Shown one piece after another: positions 8,526-17,211 of a stretch of DNA of 64,000 nt. Numbering within the stretch: position 1 is the stretch's first letter; each line of letters starts with the position of its first letter. A program made the position numbers and the translations under genes. The notes under the pieces were generated by a model. The model was not told where the DNA came from. It did no database searches and was given only the letters and a program-made list of their open reading frames with translations. The stretch comes from Gilvimarinus algae (lineage in GTDB: Bacteria > Pseudomonadota > Gammaproteobacteria > Pseudomonadales > Cellvibrionaceae), in the NCBI RefSeq assembly GCF_030518215.1, contig NZ_JAULRT010000060.1:62001-126000 (forward strand), in the 5' to 3' direction.

Positions 8526-8743
8526 CCGCACCCCCCGCCTTCAAGATCGCTGCCGCCAGTGGAAGACTCCCGCGCGTTGTAGATATGTGCATCAAAGGCA
8601 CTTTGCAGCCGCGCGTGCTCCAGCGCCATGGAGTCCTTCGCCAAAATGCCTTTTTGCCAGGGTTTAACACCCAGAGAGGAGCAGCCGCCGAGCGTTGGCA
8701 GAACCAACAGCAGTGCGACACACACACAAAATCGCTGCGCCAT
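8516..8743 (-). CDS. DUF4266 small lipoprotein with CGC C-terminus
   Basis: 75 residues. Signal peptide with lipobox LGGC (Cys21 lipidated). The mature part is only 55 residues: a helical segment (KPWQKGILAKDSMALEHARL) and a flexible tail with ESSTGG (59-64) and the C-terminal GGGCGCN (69-75), the signature end of DUF4266. Start ATG lies four bases after the thioredoxin stop. Two adjacent cysteines at the very C-terminus, a thioredoxin plus DsbD upstream and an FMN transferase downstream point to a redox or cofactor-carrying lipoprotein; whether the Ser/Thr-Gly tail is an ApbE target is inference. Confidence 0.85.
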   Translation of the reverse strand: MAQRFCVCVALLLVLPTLGGCSSLGVKPWQKGILAKDSMALEHARLQSAFDAHIYNARESSTGGSDLEGGGCGCN

Positions 8744-8746
8744 GGT

Positions 8747-9214
8747 TCAAGGGGCCTCGTTGTGCAGCAGCGCTTCTACGCTCGCCTCATAGGCCGGAAT
8801 TTTGTCGCTGAAAAAACCGGTGTGCTGCTCGATAATCACGCCGTCGGCGTTAACGAGATAGGAGCTTGGCATACCGTCGACCTGAAATTGTTCCGCCAGC
8901 GCTCCGGCCGAATCGTAGACGATGTCAAACTGAATATTTTTGCCCGCGAGAAACTTCTGGGCATCAGCTCTGTCTTCGTCGAGATTAACGGCGATAATGG
9001 TCAGTTCTGGGTAGGTGGTTTTCAGTTGGTTCATCCACGGAAAAGATTCCTGGCAGGGGCCGCACCAGGAGGCCCAAAAATCAATCAGCACTGGGCCTGA
9101 GGTTTGTTCAAGTCCAGGCACTTTGGGCGCTGGTTTGCCGACCATACCCGTTTCTGACCAGCTGGGCAGACAAATGAGCAACGAAGCGGCCAATAACCAC
9201 GGGGACATTTTCAT
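8747..9214 (-). CDS. Periplasmic TlpA/ResA-like thioredoxin
   Basis: 155 residues with a cleavable signal peptide (about 1-20) and a thioredoxin-like fold. Active site WCGPC at residues 50-54, cis-proline loop GMPSSYLV near residue 114, matching the TlpA/ResA/DsbE group that keeps particular periplasmic cysteines reduced. GGAG lies a few bases before the ATG at 9214. It follows dsbD by 18 bases, so DsbD is the natural electron donor, and it precedes the CGC-ended DUF4266 lipoprotein by three bases, making that protein a likely client. Confidence 0.9.
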   Translation of the reverse strand: MKMSPWLLAASLLICLPSWSETGMVGKPAPKVPGLEQTSGPVLIDFWASWCGPCQESFPWMNQLKTTYPELTIIAVNLDEDRADAQKFLAGKNIQFDIVYDSAGALAEQFQVDGMPSSYLVNADGVIIEQHTGFFSDKIPAYEASVEALLHNEAP

Positions 9215-9232
9215 AAGGTGACTCCAGTGAGT

Positions 9233-11062
9233 TCAGGGGTGAACGTTGGCGGCGAGTTCAGCTGATGTGCTTGCTTCGCCGGGAAAGCTTGCCTCGAGCA
9301 CGCCAGTCAAATGGGAGGCCAGCGCCGGTGCTTTGATTTCACTGCGGATGTGATACTGCGACAGGGCTACTCCTTGAGCATCGAAGAACAGCAAGCTTGG
9401 CGGACCAAACAGGTTGTAGCGTTCCAGTAGCTCACTGCTGTCGGTGACATCGGCCTGAATGAGATAAAACTTTTCAAGCTTTTCGGCGACCGAGGGTTTG
9501 GGGAAGACGCTGTGCTCCATCACTTTGCACGAGGCGCACCAGTCGGCGTAAAAATCTAAAACCACGGGCAAGTTCTGTTCGCGTGCCAGCGCCAGATGCC
9601 TGTCCAACTGTTCGGCAGAGACTACGGTTTTAAACGCCGTCGCGCTCGGTTGGGTGAGTTCAGTGCTGTGGCTTGCGACCAATGCCGTGAGCGGTTGCAA
9701 AGGGTTTTGGCTGCCGGCTGCTGCACCGATCCACAACAGTGAGCCGTAGAGAACCGAGAGAAAACCGAGCGTTTTGCGAAATTGTGCCCAGCCGCTTTTG
9801 CTGCTGAAATCCAGCCCACCCAGATAGACTCCGCAGCCGAGCACCAGGGCCCCGAGCAGGGCGAGGGTCACTGTCGGCGGCACGATCCGATCGAGAAACC
9901 AGATGGCTACACCCAGGAGCATGACCCCGAAAAACGCTTTAACGCCGTTCATCCAGGCGCCGGCCTGAGGAATCAAATGGGTGCCGCCCGTGCCAATGAT
10001 CAGCAGCGGTGTGCCCATCCCCATGGCCAGGGAAAAGAGCGCGGTGCCGCCGAGCAGGGCACCGCCATCGGTGGTGCTGATGTACACCAAAGCGCCCGCC
10101 AGCGGCGCGGAAACACAGGGCGAGACCACCAGCGCCGAGAGAATACCCATAAGCATAGTACCCGCCAGAGTGCCGCCGCGCTGTTGACCGGTGATCCGGT
10201 TTAGCCGGCTCTGTAGTCCCTGGGGCAATTGCAGTTCATAGAGGCCGAACATCGACAACGACAAGAGCACAAACAGGAGCGCAAAACTGCTGATAACCCA
10301 AGGGTTTTGCAAATAGGCCATGATGTTGGTACCGGCGACACCCAGAATGATCCCGAGAAGGCTGTAGGTGATGGCCATGCCCAGCACATAGCTCAGCGAC
10401 AGGGAAAAGCTCTCTGTTTTTTTCAGATCGCGTTTTTGCCCGACGATAATGCTGGACAAAATAGGAATCATCGGCAGCACGCAGGGCGTAAAAGTCAGAG
10501 CCAGTCCACCAATAAAAAACACACCGATGATGGTCAGATAGTGGCCTTCACTGAGCAGCGAGGTAATGCGGTGCTCTTCTGTTGCCGGCGCGCTTTGGGT
10601 GTCGGGTTCTGGCGGCGCTGCCGTTGTGGTGGGTGTTAGTAAAAAGCTGACTTTCTTTGGCGGATAGCAGATGCCTTTATCGGCGCATCCCTGATATTTA
10701 ACGAGCAGGGTAATCGGAGTGAGAGCGCTGTTGTACAGCGCCATGGGAATGGACACCTGATTGCGATACACCTCCTGAGTGCCAAAGTACTTGTCGTCTT
10801 TGATTTCACCGGCTGGCCACTGCGGATCACCTAGGGTTGCATGGGGCGTCTTTGCTAAAGCAAAGCTCATTTTGCTCTGGTAGAGGTAGTGCCCTTCGGC
10901 AATGCGCCAGTGGATAGTGATCTGGTGTTGGTCATCCAGCTCGGCAGATGCTTGAAACGCCTCCGCCGAGCTGAGTGAATCAGCGGTGACTGGCAGACAA
11001 AACAAGCCGAGCAATAAGCTCAACACGAGAAAAACGCGGCGGTATCCGATTGCGGTCTGCAT
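9233..11062 (-). CDS. dsbD: Thiol:disulfide interchange protein DsbD
   Basis: 609 residues with the full three-domain DsbD layout: signal peptide, periplasmic alpha domain with the CADKGIC cysteine pair, an eight-helix membrane domain with the two essential cysteines in FTPCVLPMIP and VSPCVSAPLAG, and a C-terminal thioredoxin domain with WCASC (Cys509 and Cys512). It passes electrons from cytoplasmic thioredoxin across the inner membrane to periplasmic reductases. First gene of the redox operon; it may serve cytochrome c maturation as well as the TlpA-like protein next to it. Confidence 0.96.
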   Translation of the reverse strand: MQTAIGYRRVFLVLSLLLGLFCLPVTADSLSSAEAFQASAELDDQHQITIHWRIAEGHYLYQSKMSFALAKTPHATLGDPQWPAGEIKDDKYFGTQEVYRNQVSIPMALYNSALTPITLLVKYQGCADKGICYPPKKVSFLLTPTTTAAPPEPDTQSAPATEEHRITSLLSEGHYLTIIGVFFIGGLALTFTPCVLPMIPILSSIIVGQKRDLKKTESFSLSLSYVLGMAITYSLLGIILGVAGTNIMAYLQNPWVISSFALLFVLLSLSMFGLYELQLPQGLQSRLNRITGQQRGGTLAGTMLMGILSALVVSPCVSAPLAGALVYISTTDGGALLGGTALFSLAMGMGTPLLIIGTGGTHLIPQAGAWMNGVKAFFGVMLLGVAIWFLDRIVPPTVTLALLGALVLGCGVYLGGLDFSSKSGWAQFRKTLGFLSVLYGSLLWIGAAAGSQNPLQPLTALVASHSTELTQPSATAFKTVVSAEQLDRHLALAREQNLPVVLDFYADWCASCKVMEHSVFPKPSVAEKLEKFYLIQADVTDSSELLERYNLFGPPSLLFFDAQGVALSQYHIRSEIKAPALASHLTGVLEASFPGEASTSAELAANVHP

Positions 11063-11472
11063 GGTAGTAGCCCGGTTATTTTTTTATGGTGATTGATTTT
11101 TTTATTCTTGTTCGCCGGCGCGAAGGCACGCGGTCTTGCTCACTGTTGCTGGCGAATTTGAGTCAGCGCGTAGAGGAGTCAGGCGGCAAACAGGGGCGAG
11201 ATTGTAATTTGCAAAAAAATGTTAAAAAAGTGGTAAAAAATAACAAGATGGCTGTCGGCAGGCGCTAAGTGCTAAGGGCGGTTGGCGGTGATTTATGCTG
11301 CTGTCGCCTTCTGGCAGGGGCTTTCGAGAATAGCAAATGATTAATGCGCCATTTTTTTATTTTTTATCGAAATTAAAACTATTCATTTAAATGAAGAAAA
11401 AAGCTAAATCCGGGGGCGAATTTAGGCACCTAGGGCGGTGCCAAAGGTCGCAGATGGCCACTAGTGAAGGCG
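11063..11472. promoter_or_regulatory. AT-rich intergenic region upstream of dsbD with a 14-bp palindrome
   Basis: No convincing gene in these 410 bases; a 60-codon plus-strand frame has no coding character. The region contains an A/T-rich block (about 11330-11410) and the perfect palindrome TTCATTTAAATGAA at 11382-11395, a plausible dimeric regulator site roughly 320 bases before the dsbD start. Promoter position not resolved. Confidence 0.4.
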
Positions 11473-12507
11473 CTAGCGGCGAAACGCGCTGACCGTTTCG
11501 ATGCGGCCGTTCTCGCGATGCTGCAGCGGCATCATCTTGATATTACGCAGATGCGTCTTCCCGCCAGAGAGCTCAGTGTCGTGGTAAAACAGGTACCACT
11601 GGCCGTCAAATTCGGTGATGGAGTGGTGGTTGGTCCATCCCAGTACCGGCTCCAGAATGACGCCCTGGTAAGTAAAAGGCCCGTAGGGCGAGCTGCCCGT
11701 GGCGTAGACAATCTTGTGAGTGTCGCCGGTCGAGTAGGAGAAGTAGTAGGTACCCTGGTACTTGTGTACCCAGGCGGCTTCGAAAAAACGCTTTTCATTG
11801 TCTCCCGCGACGATGGGCGAACCGTCAGGGTAGAGCAGCTCTACCGCTTTGGGTGGGTGAGCCAGGCTTTTCATGTCAGCGGACAGGCGAGCCACTTGTG
11901 GCATCAGGGCCGGCTGGTCGTCCGCGGGGTAGCGGTCCTCGGCGCTGTAGCGGCCGTCTTGCCAGCGCTGCAGCTGACCGCCCCAGATGCCGCCGAAATA
12001 GAGGTAGTAGTCGCCCTCATCTTCGAACACCGCCGGGTCTATGCTGAAGCTGCCGTCGATGGGGTCGGGTTCAGGGGTAAAGGGGCCCGTGGGCGAGTCG
12101 CTGTGGGCAACGCCGAGACGGAAGATGCCCTGACTGTCTTTGGCTGGAAAGTAGAGGTAGTAATCATCGCCTTTTTTCGCGGCGTCCGGCGCCCACATTT
12201 GCCGCTCGGCCCAGGGTACCTCGTCGATATCCAGAGCAACGCCGTGGTCGGTCACCGCTCCGCCCGCTTGTGCCAGCGAAAACACATGGTAGTCGCGCAT
12301 GACAAAGCGCCCACCTTCATCGGGATAGGGGGCGTCGGTGGGGATATCGTGTGACGGGTAGATATACAGGCGGCCATTCCAGGCGTGAGCCGAGGGGTCC
12401 GCGGTGTAGCGGTGATCCACCAGCGGCGGATCTTTAAACTCGGGCGTGGCGCTGCAACCGCTCAGAAGCAGCAGGGCGACAGGCAATAGGGCGGTGCGCA
12501 GAGTCAT
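11473..12507 (-). CDS. GH43-family arabinan/xylan-type glycosidase, lipoprotein
   Basis: 344 residues from ATG 12507; upstream codons belong to the mannonate dehydratase end. Lipoprotein signal with lipobox LSGC (Cys18). The five-bladed propeller of GH43 is recognisable: catalytic-base region HRYTADPSAHAW, the DPAVFEDEGDYYLYF aspartate, and an acid glutamate in FFEAAWVHKYQGTYYFSYS, then GWTNHHSITEFDGQWYLFYH. It should release arabinose or xylose residues from (arabino)xylan oligosaccharides, anchored to a membrane facing the periplasm or exterior. It lies four bases downstream of manD, so the two are co-transcribed and regulated through the operator at 13756. Confidence 0.88.
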   Translation of the reverse strand: MTLRTALLPVALLLLSGCSATPEFKDPPLVDHRYTADPSAHAWNGRLYIYPSHDIPTDAPYPDEGGRFVMRDYHVFSLAQAGGAVTDHGVALDIDEVPWAERQMWAPDAAKKGDDYYLYFPAKDSQGIFRLGVAHSDSPTGPFTPEPDPIDGSFSIDPAVFEDEGDYYLYFGGIWGGQLQRWQDGRYSAEDRYPADDQPALMPQVARLSADMKSLAHPPKAVELLYPDGSPIVAGDNEKRFFEAAWVHKYQGTYYFSYSTGDTHKIVYATGSSPYGPFTYQGVILEPVLGWTNHHSITEFDGQWYLFYHDTELSGGKTHLRNIKMMPLQHRENGRIETVSAFRR

Positions 12508-12511
12508 AGGC

Positions 12512-13720
12512 TTACCAGTGCCAGAGTGTGCCGTCCTCCAGCCGGTTGACCGGCAGGCAGGCACGTTGATAGGGGTACTTGGCTGCCAGGGCTTCGTCGA
12601 TATCGACGCCGTGGCCGGGCGTTTCGCCGGGGGTAAAATAGCCGTCACGGTATTCATAGGCGCGCTTAAACACCGATTCCATCAGTTCGCTATGAGGCAT
12701 ATGCTCCTGGATACCAAAGTTGGGGACCCAGTAGTCAAAATGCAGCGCCGCGCCCATGCACACTGGCGAGAGGTCGGTGGCGCCGTGGAAGCCGGTGCGC
12801 ACATGATAGAGCGAGGCCAGATCCGCGATGCGGCGCAGCTGGGTGATGCCGCCGCCGTGGACGATGGTGGTGCGGATGTAGTCGATCAGCTGTTGCTCGA
12901 TCAGCTCGCGGCAGTCGTGAATGCTGTTAAACACCTCGCCGACGGCCAGCGGTGTGGTGGTGTGCTGGCGGATCAGCCTGAAGCTCTCCTGATTTTCCGC
13001 CGCCACCGCGTCCTCAAGCCAAAACAGGTGGAAGGGTTCCAGCTCTTTGCCAAGCCGTGCCGCTTCAATGGGGGTCAGGCGGTGATGCACGTCGTGTAGC
13101 AAGTGGATGTCATCGCCGAACTCTTCGCGCACCGCCCGGAACAGCTTGGGGGTGAAGTTCAGGTACTTTTCGGTGGACCAGACAGACTCGCTCGGCAAAT
13201 TGCTGTCGGCCGGTTCGTAGGCCTTGCCCTCTTTGGCGACGCCATAGGTGCTGGCGACACCGGGAATGCCGCACTGAACGCGAATGGCCTTGTAGCCGGC
13301 CTCCTGGGCGCGGGCTACCGCCTCCAGGGTAGAGGGTATGTCCTTGCCGTTAGCGTGGGTGTAGACCATGATGCGATCGCGGCTGCGCCCACCCAAGAGC
13401 TGATAGAGCGGCATGCCGGCCAGTTTGGCCTTGATGTCCCACAGTGCCGTGTCCACACCGGCCAATGCCGTCATACCCACCGGACCGCGCCGCCAGTAAG
13501 CGCCGCGGTAAAAAAATTGCCAGATGTCCTCTATCTGTTGCGGGTCGCGCCCGATCAGCGCCGGCAGTACGTAGTCTTCAAGGTAGGAGACGACGGATTT
13601 TTCCCGGCCGTTAAGCGTGGCATCTCCAATGCCATAAACGCCTTCATCGGTGGTGATTTTGACGGTGACAAAGTTGCGGCCTGGGCAGCAGACAATCACC
13701 TTGGCTGCGGTAATCTTCAC
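12512..13720 (-). CDS. manD: D-mannonate dehydratase, enolase superfamily (ManD)
   Basis: 402 residues from the GTG at 13720, picked because GAGGAG lies nine bases before it and family members begin with a (M/V)KI-AKVIV strand. ManD dehydrates D-mannonate to 2-keto-3-deoxygluconate in glucuronate breakdown. Enolase-superfamily features: capping domain with [10 protein letters not shown], metal ligands in [14 protein letters not shown] and AVGEVFN, and a late HGATDLSP histidine; the length equals that of characterised ManD enzymes. Some relatives act poorly or on gluconate, so substrate is probable, not certain. The rest of the hexuronate pathway is not in the window. Confidence 0.85.
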   Translation of the reverse strand: MKITAAKVIVCCPGRNFVTVKITTDEGVYGIGDATLNGREKSVVSYLEDYVLPALIGRDPQQIEDIWQFFYRGAYWRRGPVGMTALAGVDTALWDIKAKLAGMPLYQLLGGRSRDRIMVYTHANGKDIPSTLEAVARAQEAGYKAIRVQCGIPGVASTYGVAKEGKAYEPADSNLPSESVWSTEKYLNFTPKLFRAVREEFGDDIHLLHDVHHRLTPIEAARLGKELEPFHLFWLEDAVAAENQESFRLIRQHTTTPLAVGEVFNSIHDCRELIEQQLIDYIRTTIVHGGGITQLRRIADLASLYHVRTGFHGATDLSPVCMGAALHFDYWVPNFGIQEHMPHSELMESVFKRAYEYRDGYFTPGETPGHGVDIDEALAAKYPYQRACLPVNRLEDGTLWHW

Positions 13721-13755
13721 GCAGGGATACTCCTCATGCACTGGGCGAATGGATG

Positions 13756-13796
13756 CCCGATAATCTTATAGTCATTAAAACCATAAGATTATCGGG
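13756..13796 (-). promoter_or_regulatory. Operator of the manD-GH43 operon (14-bp perfect inverted repeat)
   Basis: Arms CCCGATAATCTTAT (13756-13769) and ATAAGATTATCGGG (13783-13796) are exact reverse complements around 13 bases. The centre, 13766-13786, is the 21-bp motif TTATAGTCA-N5-ACCATAA also found at 30116 and, less exactly, at 31027. It lies 36-76 bases upstream of the manD start and has no T-tract, so an operator is more likely than a terminator. Confidence 0.7.
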
Positions 13797-13837
13797 AAAT
13801 GGGTCGAACTACAAGCGCTGGCGCGGATTTGGGTGGG

Positions 13838-14791
13838 TTAACCAGCACCCACCATGCAGTTGCGCCCTTGTTGCTTGGCGCGGTAGAGGCGCTGATCCAC
13901 CTGGTGAATAAAGCCTTTGATCGAGTCCGAATGGCCCGGCACTATGGTGCCCAGCCCCTGACTGATGGTCAGCACTTTGCTCGTTTCCGAGTTGTCGTGG
14001 GGGATCTGCTCTTTAAAGATCAGGCTGCGGCAGCGCTCGGCCACCTTGCGGGCCGACTCGGCGTCGGTTTCCGGCAGTATCAGGATGAACTCCTCGCCGC
14101 CGTAGCGGGCAAAGAAGTCCCGCGAGCGGGTGGCAGCCTGACTCAAAACGCGGGCCACCTTTTTCAGGCAGTCGTCGCCCTTGATATGACCGTAGAGGTC
14201 GTTGTACTGCTTGAAATAATCGATATCGAACAGAATCATCGACAGCGGCTGCTGGGAGCGTCTGGCATTGGTCCACTCCACTTCAATCACCGAGTCAAAC
14301 ATGCGCCGGTTGGCAACGCCGGTGAGGCCGTCCTTGAATGACAGGTCCTCCAGTTCTTTTTGCAGGTCGAAGAGCTTGTCCTCGATCTTCTTGCGCTCGC
14401 TGATATCGAACATAAAACCCACCAGCGACGTGACCTCGCCGGACTCATCGCGGATGACGTGGATCACGTCGCGTATCCACAGGTATTTACCGTCTTTGGT
14501 CAAGGCGCGGTAGTCGGCCTCGTGATCGGTGCCGGCTTTCGACTGGGAGACACAGTAGTCTACAGCCCAGTCCCGGTCGTCGGGGTGCATGCGGGTGGCC
14601 CAGTCCTCAACGCTGACCCATGAGTCGGCGCTCCAGCCGAGCAGCTCCTCGATTTGCGGGCCAATGTAGGTGAACTGCAGGGTTTTCCAGTCGATCATCC
14701 AGGGGATGGCTTTGGTGGATTCCAGCAGTGTGCGATAAAAAGCGGTGTCCAGCTCTGGGTTGAGCGGGCTTACGTTGTCCGTGTCTGTCAT
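13838..14791 (-). CDS. PAS-GGDEF diguanylate cyclase
   Basis: 317-residue soluble protein. An N-terminal PAS domain of the PAS_3 type (about residues 20-145, with PWMIDWKTLQFTYIGP and HPDDRDWA) is followed by a short coiled coil (ISERKKIEDKLFDLQKEL) and a GGDEF domain (about 160-315). The catalytic loop is GGEEF and the substrate site motif FDIDYFKQYND is intact, so it should make cyclic di-GMP. An RSRD motif five residues before GGEEF is a product-inhibition I-site. It is single, separated by about 115 bases from the manD start downstream. The PAS ligand is unknown. Confidence 0.92.
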   Translation of the reverse strand: MTDTDNVSPLNPELDTAFYRTLLESTKAIPWMIDWKTLQFTYIGPQIEELLGWSADSWVSVEDWATRMHPDDRDWAVDYCVSQSKAGTDHEADYRALTKDGKYLWIRDVIHVIRDESGEVTSLVGFMFDISERKKIEDKLFDLQKELEDLSFKDGLTGVANRRMFDSVIEVEWTNARRSQQPLSMILFDIDYFKQYNDLYGHIKGDDCLKKVARVLSQAATRSRDFFARYGGEEFILILPETDAESARKVAERCRSLIFKEQIPHDNSETSKVLTISQGLGTIVPGHSDSIKGFIHQVDQRLYRAKQQGRNCMVGAG

Positions 14792-14935
14792 GTTGAGCGT
14801 CCCGGGTTGTGGCTCGCAAATGGGGCGGGCATTGCCCCTGCGCTGTTAAGTATAGTAGGACTCAATAGAGCATCAATAGTAAGCACGCCGTCCTGCGCTG
14901 TAAAGGGTGGCATTGCGCGCCACCCTCAATGTTGC

Positions 14936-16216
14936 TCAGCCCTTGGCGCGTTGGTAAAGCTTAAGCAGCTGGTCGGGCTCGTCGTAGACGATGCGCTCGC
15001 CGGCGCGCAGGTCACGCCGCATCAGCCGCACCATTTGCTGGAGGTCGGCCTCGGCAAAGCTGTCGGCGCTCTGGCCGGTCACCTCTGCCAGGCGCCCGGC
15101 AATCACCGCGGGGTCGCTGACCACCGGGCAAATGCGATAGCCGTAGGTGCCTCCAATGGCCTCGGGCACCAGATCCTGAAAGCGATCGGGGCGCTGGCGG
15201 AAAAAGCTGAGCGGCAGGCGATAGGCGTTGCGTCCGAGAATCGGCAGGTCCTCGGGAACCTGCTCGTCTTCGTCCAGCCGCTGCAGGCAGGTGGCCAATG
15301 GCAGCAACTGACCTAACTGATAGCGGCTCATGTTCGGGTTGTCGAGCCTGACCAAATTCGCAATCAGCTCGCCCAGCGAGGCGTGGCCAATAATCGCCGC
15401 GCGCTTGGGCAGGCCGCCCCAGGCGCCGTCCGCGCCGTTGAGCAAAGCTTCCAGCACCGAGGCGTTTTCAAAGCCGCCGCCAGAGTGCATGTGCACCAGG
15501 ATTTTCAGCGGGCGTGGCATGAGCTCGCGCGCGGCGGCGACAAAGGCGCCGACCTGAAAGGGCAGGTAGGTGCCGCGATCGTCCTCCATGCTGAGCCCTT
15601 CAATGGGTTGAGTGGCCAGCAGTTGCAGTATCTCAAAAGTGGCCGCCGGGTTCTCAGCAAAGGCGTCGCAGCCGTCTACCACATTGATAAAAATTTTCGG
15701 TGCGCCGCCACTGTCGCCTTGTATGTGTTCATGCAGCCAGGCAATGCTGGCCGGCAGACTGCGCTTTAGCGTCTCCAGGTCGTACTGACCGGCCATACCG
15801 TCTTTGCTCAAGTAGATCTCGTGTAGGGTGTTGGGTACCTTGTAGTCGCGCAGTTTGATCATGGACGGCGATGGAGTGAACGTACCTTGCGCGTCGCAAA
15901 GGCCAATATCAGTGAAGGCGTAGCAGCCGGTCATGTCGTAGTGGTTATCGCGCAGGTGCATCATAAAGTCATCGTCGACTTCAAGCTCCTCGGGCATAGA
16001 GTAATCCAGCGTGCCCAGCAGAATATGGTCAAAACCGAATTCGCGCACCTTGGGCAGAATGTCCAGCTTGTCGGCCAGTGTCTGGCCAACGCGAGCGCCA
16101 ACAGGATTTTCCCGTAGGGACAGGTCGATAAAAAATGGGTCGACTTGCTGTAGTTGCTGAATTTTTTGTCGGGCTTGATCGAGCAGTGCCTGTGCTTTAT
16201 CGGCGGCGTTGGACAT
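14936..16216 (-). CDS. DRE-TIM metallolyase (HMG-CoA-lyase-like) of unknown substrate
   Basis: 426 residues from ATG 16216 (GGAGAA seven bases upstream). A TIM-barrel enzyme of the HMGL/pyruvate-carboxyltransferase superfamily: the signature D-x-S-x-R-E appears as FFIDLSLREN (about residues 40-49) and the metal-binding HxH as HMHSGGGFENASVLEALLNG, followed by GADGAWGGL. These enzymes make or break C-C bonds next to a carboxylate with a divalent metal. It does not resemble LeuA, CitS or HMG-CoA lyase closely by eye, and lacks their C-terminal domain. Flanked by unrelated single genes, so context gives no pathway. Confidence 0.65.
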   Translation of the reverse strand: MSNAADKAQALLDQARQKIQQLQQVDPFFIDLSLRENPVGARVGQTLADKLDILPKVREFGFDHILLGTLDYSMPEELEVDDDFMMHLRDNHYDMTGCYAFTDIGLCDAQGTFTPSPSMIKLRDYKVPNTLHEIYLSKDGMAGQYDLETLKRSLPASIAWLHEHIQGDSGGAPKIFINVVDGCDAFAENPAATFEILQLLATQPIEGLSMEDDRGTYLPFQVGAFVAAARELMPRPLKILVHMHSGGGFENASVLEALLNGADGAWGGLPKRAAIIGHASLGELIANLVRLDNPNMSRYQLGQLLPLATCLQRLDEDEQVPEDLPILGRNAYRLPLSFFRQRPDRFQDLVPEAIGGTYGYRICPVVSDPAVIAGRLAEVTGQSADSFAEADLQQMVRLMRRDLRAGERIVYDEPDQLLKLYQRAKG

Positions 16217-16290
16217 CGTCTTCTCCTTTATTGTTGTCCGCAGTGGGATCAAAGAATAACAGAGAAACTATGGCAGTCGGATGAATACTG

Positions 16291-17211
16291 TCAGGCGGGC
16301 TGTGTCGCGCTGGCCAGTCGCGGGCGCAGCTCGGCAGGTAGCCGCGCCACCAGGTGGGCAAGCTTTTCCGGGTTGCGAACCACGTAGACGGTATCAATGG
16401 CGCCGTGGGCGGCCTCAATGGCGAGGGTCTGCAAGTGGCCATCGGCTTCCAGGGTCAATACACCGGGCAGGCCGTTAATGGTGACCCGCTCTTGCCAAAG
16501 TGGGTCGCGCGGGCCGAGTTTTCGCGCCAGACCGGCAAATAACCGACAGATTTTTTCACGGCCAAAAATGGTTCTCAGGGCGGCCGAGCGCTTGCCGCCG
16601 CCATCGCTGTGAAAGCGGGCACCGCTGGCGAGCAGACTTTGCAGCTGTTGGGTATCGCCGCTGCGTGAAGCCTGAAAAAAAGCCTGGCACAGTGAGCGCG
16701 CCTCTTGCGGGGCTGGCGCAAAGCGCGATTGCTGTTCTTTTACACGCGCTCGCGCCCGGCTGCACAATTGTCGGCAGCTGGCTTCTGAGCGCTCTAGAGC
16801 GGCGGCGACTTGCGGATAATCCAGATCAAACAGGTCGTGCAGGATAAATGCGGCCCGCTCCGGCGGACTCAACCGCTCCAGTGCCAGTAGCAACGCGTAG
16901 GAGGCCTCTTCGGCCAATTGCTGTGCGCTGTCGGCCTCGGCTTCCACCAGCGGCTCGGGCAGCCAGGGGCCGACGTAAACCTCCCGCTTGCGGTGCGCGA
17001 GTTTGAGTTGGTCGAGGCACAACCGGGTGGTTATTCGGGATAAATAAGCCCGGGGGTTGTCGATCTCGGCGCTATGCGTTTGATGCCAGCGCAGGAAAGC
17101 CTCTTGAACCGCATCCTCGGCCTCACTCACTGAGCCGAGCATGCGATAGGCCAGAGCGCCAAGATAGCTTCGGTGACGCTCAAACTCTTCGGCACAGGTA
17201 TCTTTAGCCAT
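16291..17211 (-). CDS. ECF41-type RNA polymerase sigma factor with SnoaL-like C-terminus
   Basis: 306 residues from ATG 17209-17211; the frame upstream belongs to the overlapping AhpD-like gene. Region 2 (about 1-75: YLGALAYRMLGSVSEAEDAVQEAFLRW and RAYLSRITTRLCLDQLK) and region 4 (about 105-165: LSPPERAAFILHDLFDLDYPQVAAAL) are clear. The remaining 130 residues form the SnoaL/NTF2-like extension that in ECF41 sigma factors regulates activity in place of an anti-sigma factor. ECF41 genes are known to sit beside carboxymuconolactone-decarboxylase-type genes, and here the two overlap by eight bases, supporting that class and making the AhpD-like gene the expected target. Confidence 0.9.
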   Translation of the reverse strand: MAKDTCAEEFERHRSYLGALAYRMLGSVSEAEDAVQEAFLRWHQTHSAEIDNPRAYLSRITTRLCLDQLKLAHRKREVYVGPWLPEPLVEAEADSAQQLAEEASYALLLALERLSPPERAAFILHDLFDLDYPQVAAALERSEASCRQLCSRARARVKEQQSRFAPAPQEARSLCQAFFQASRSGDTQQLQSLLASGARFHSDGGGKRSAALRTIFGREKICRLFAGLARKLGPRDPLWQERVTINGLPGVLTLEADGHLQTLAIEAAHGAIDTVYVVRNPEKLAHLVARLPAELRPRLASATQPA

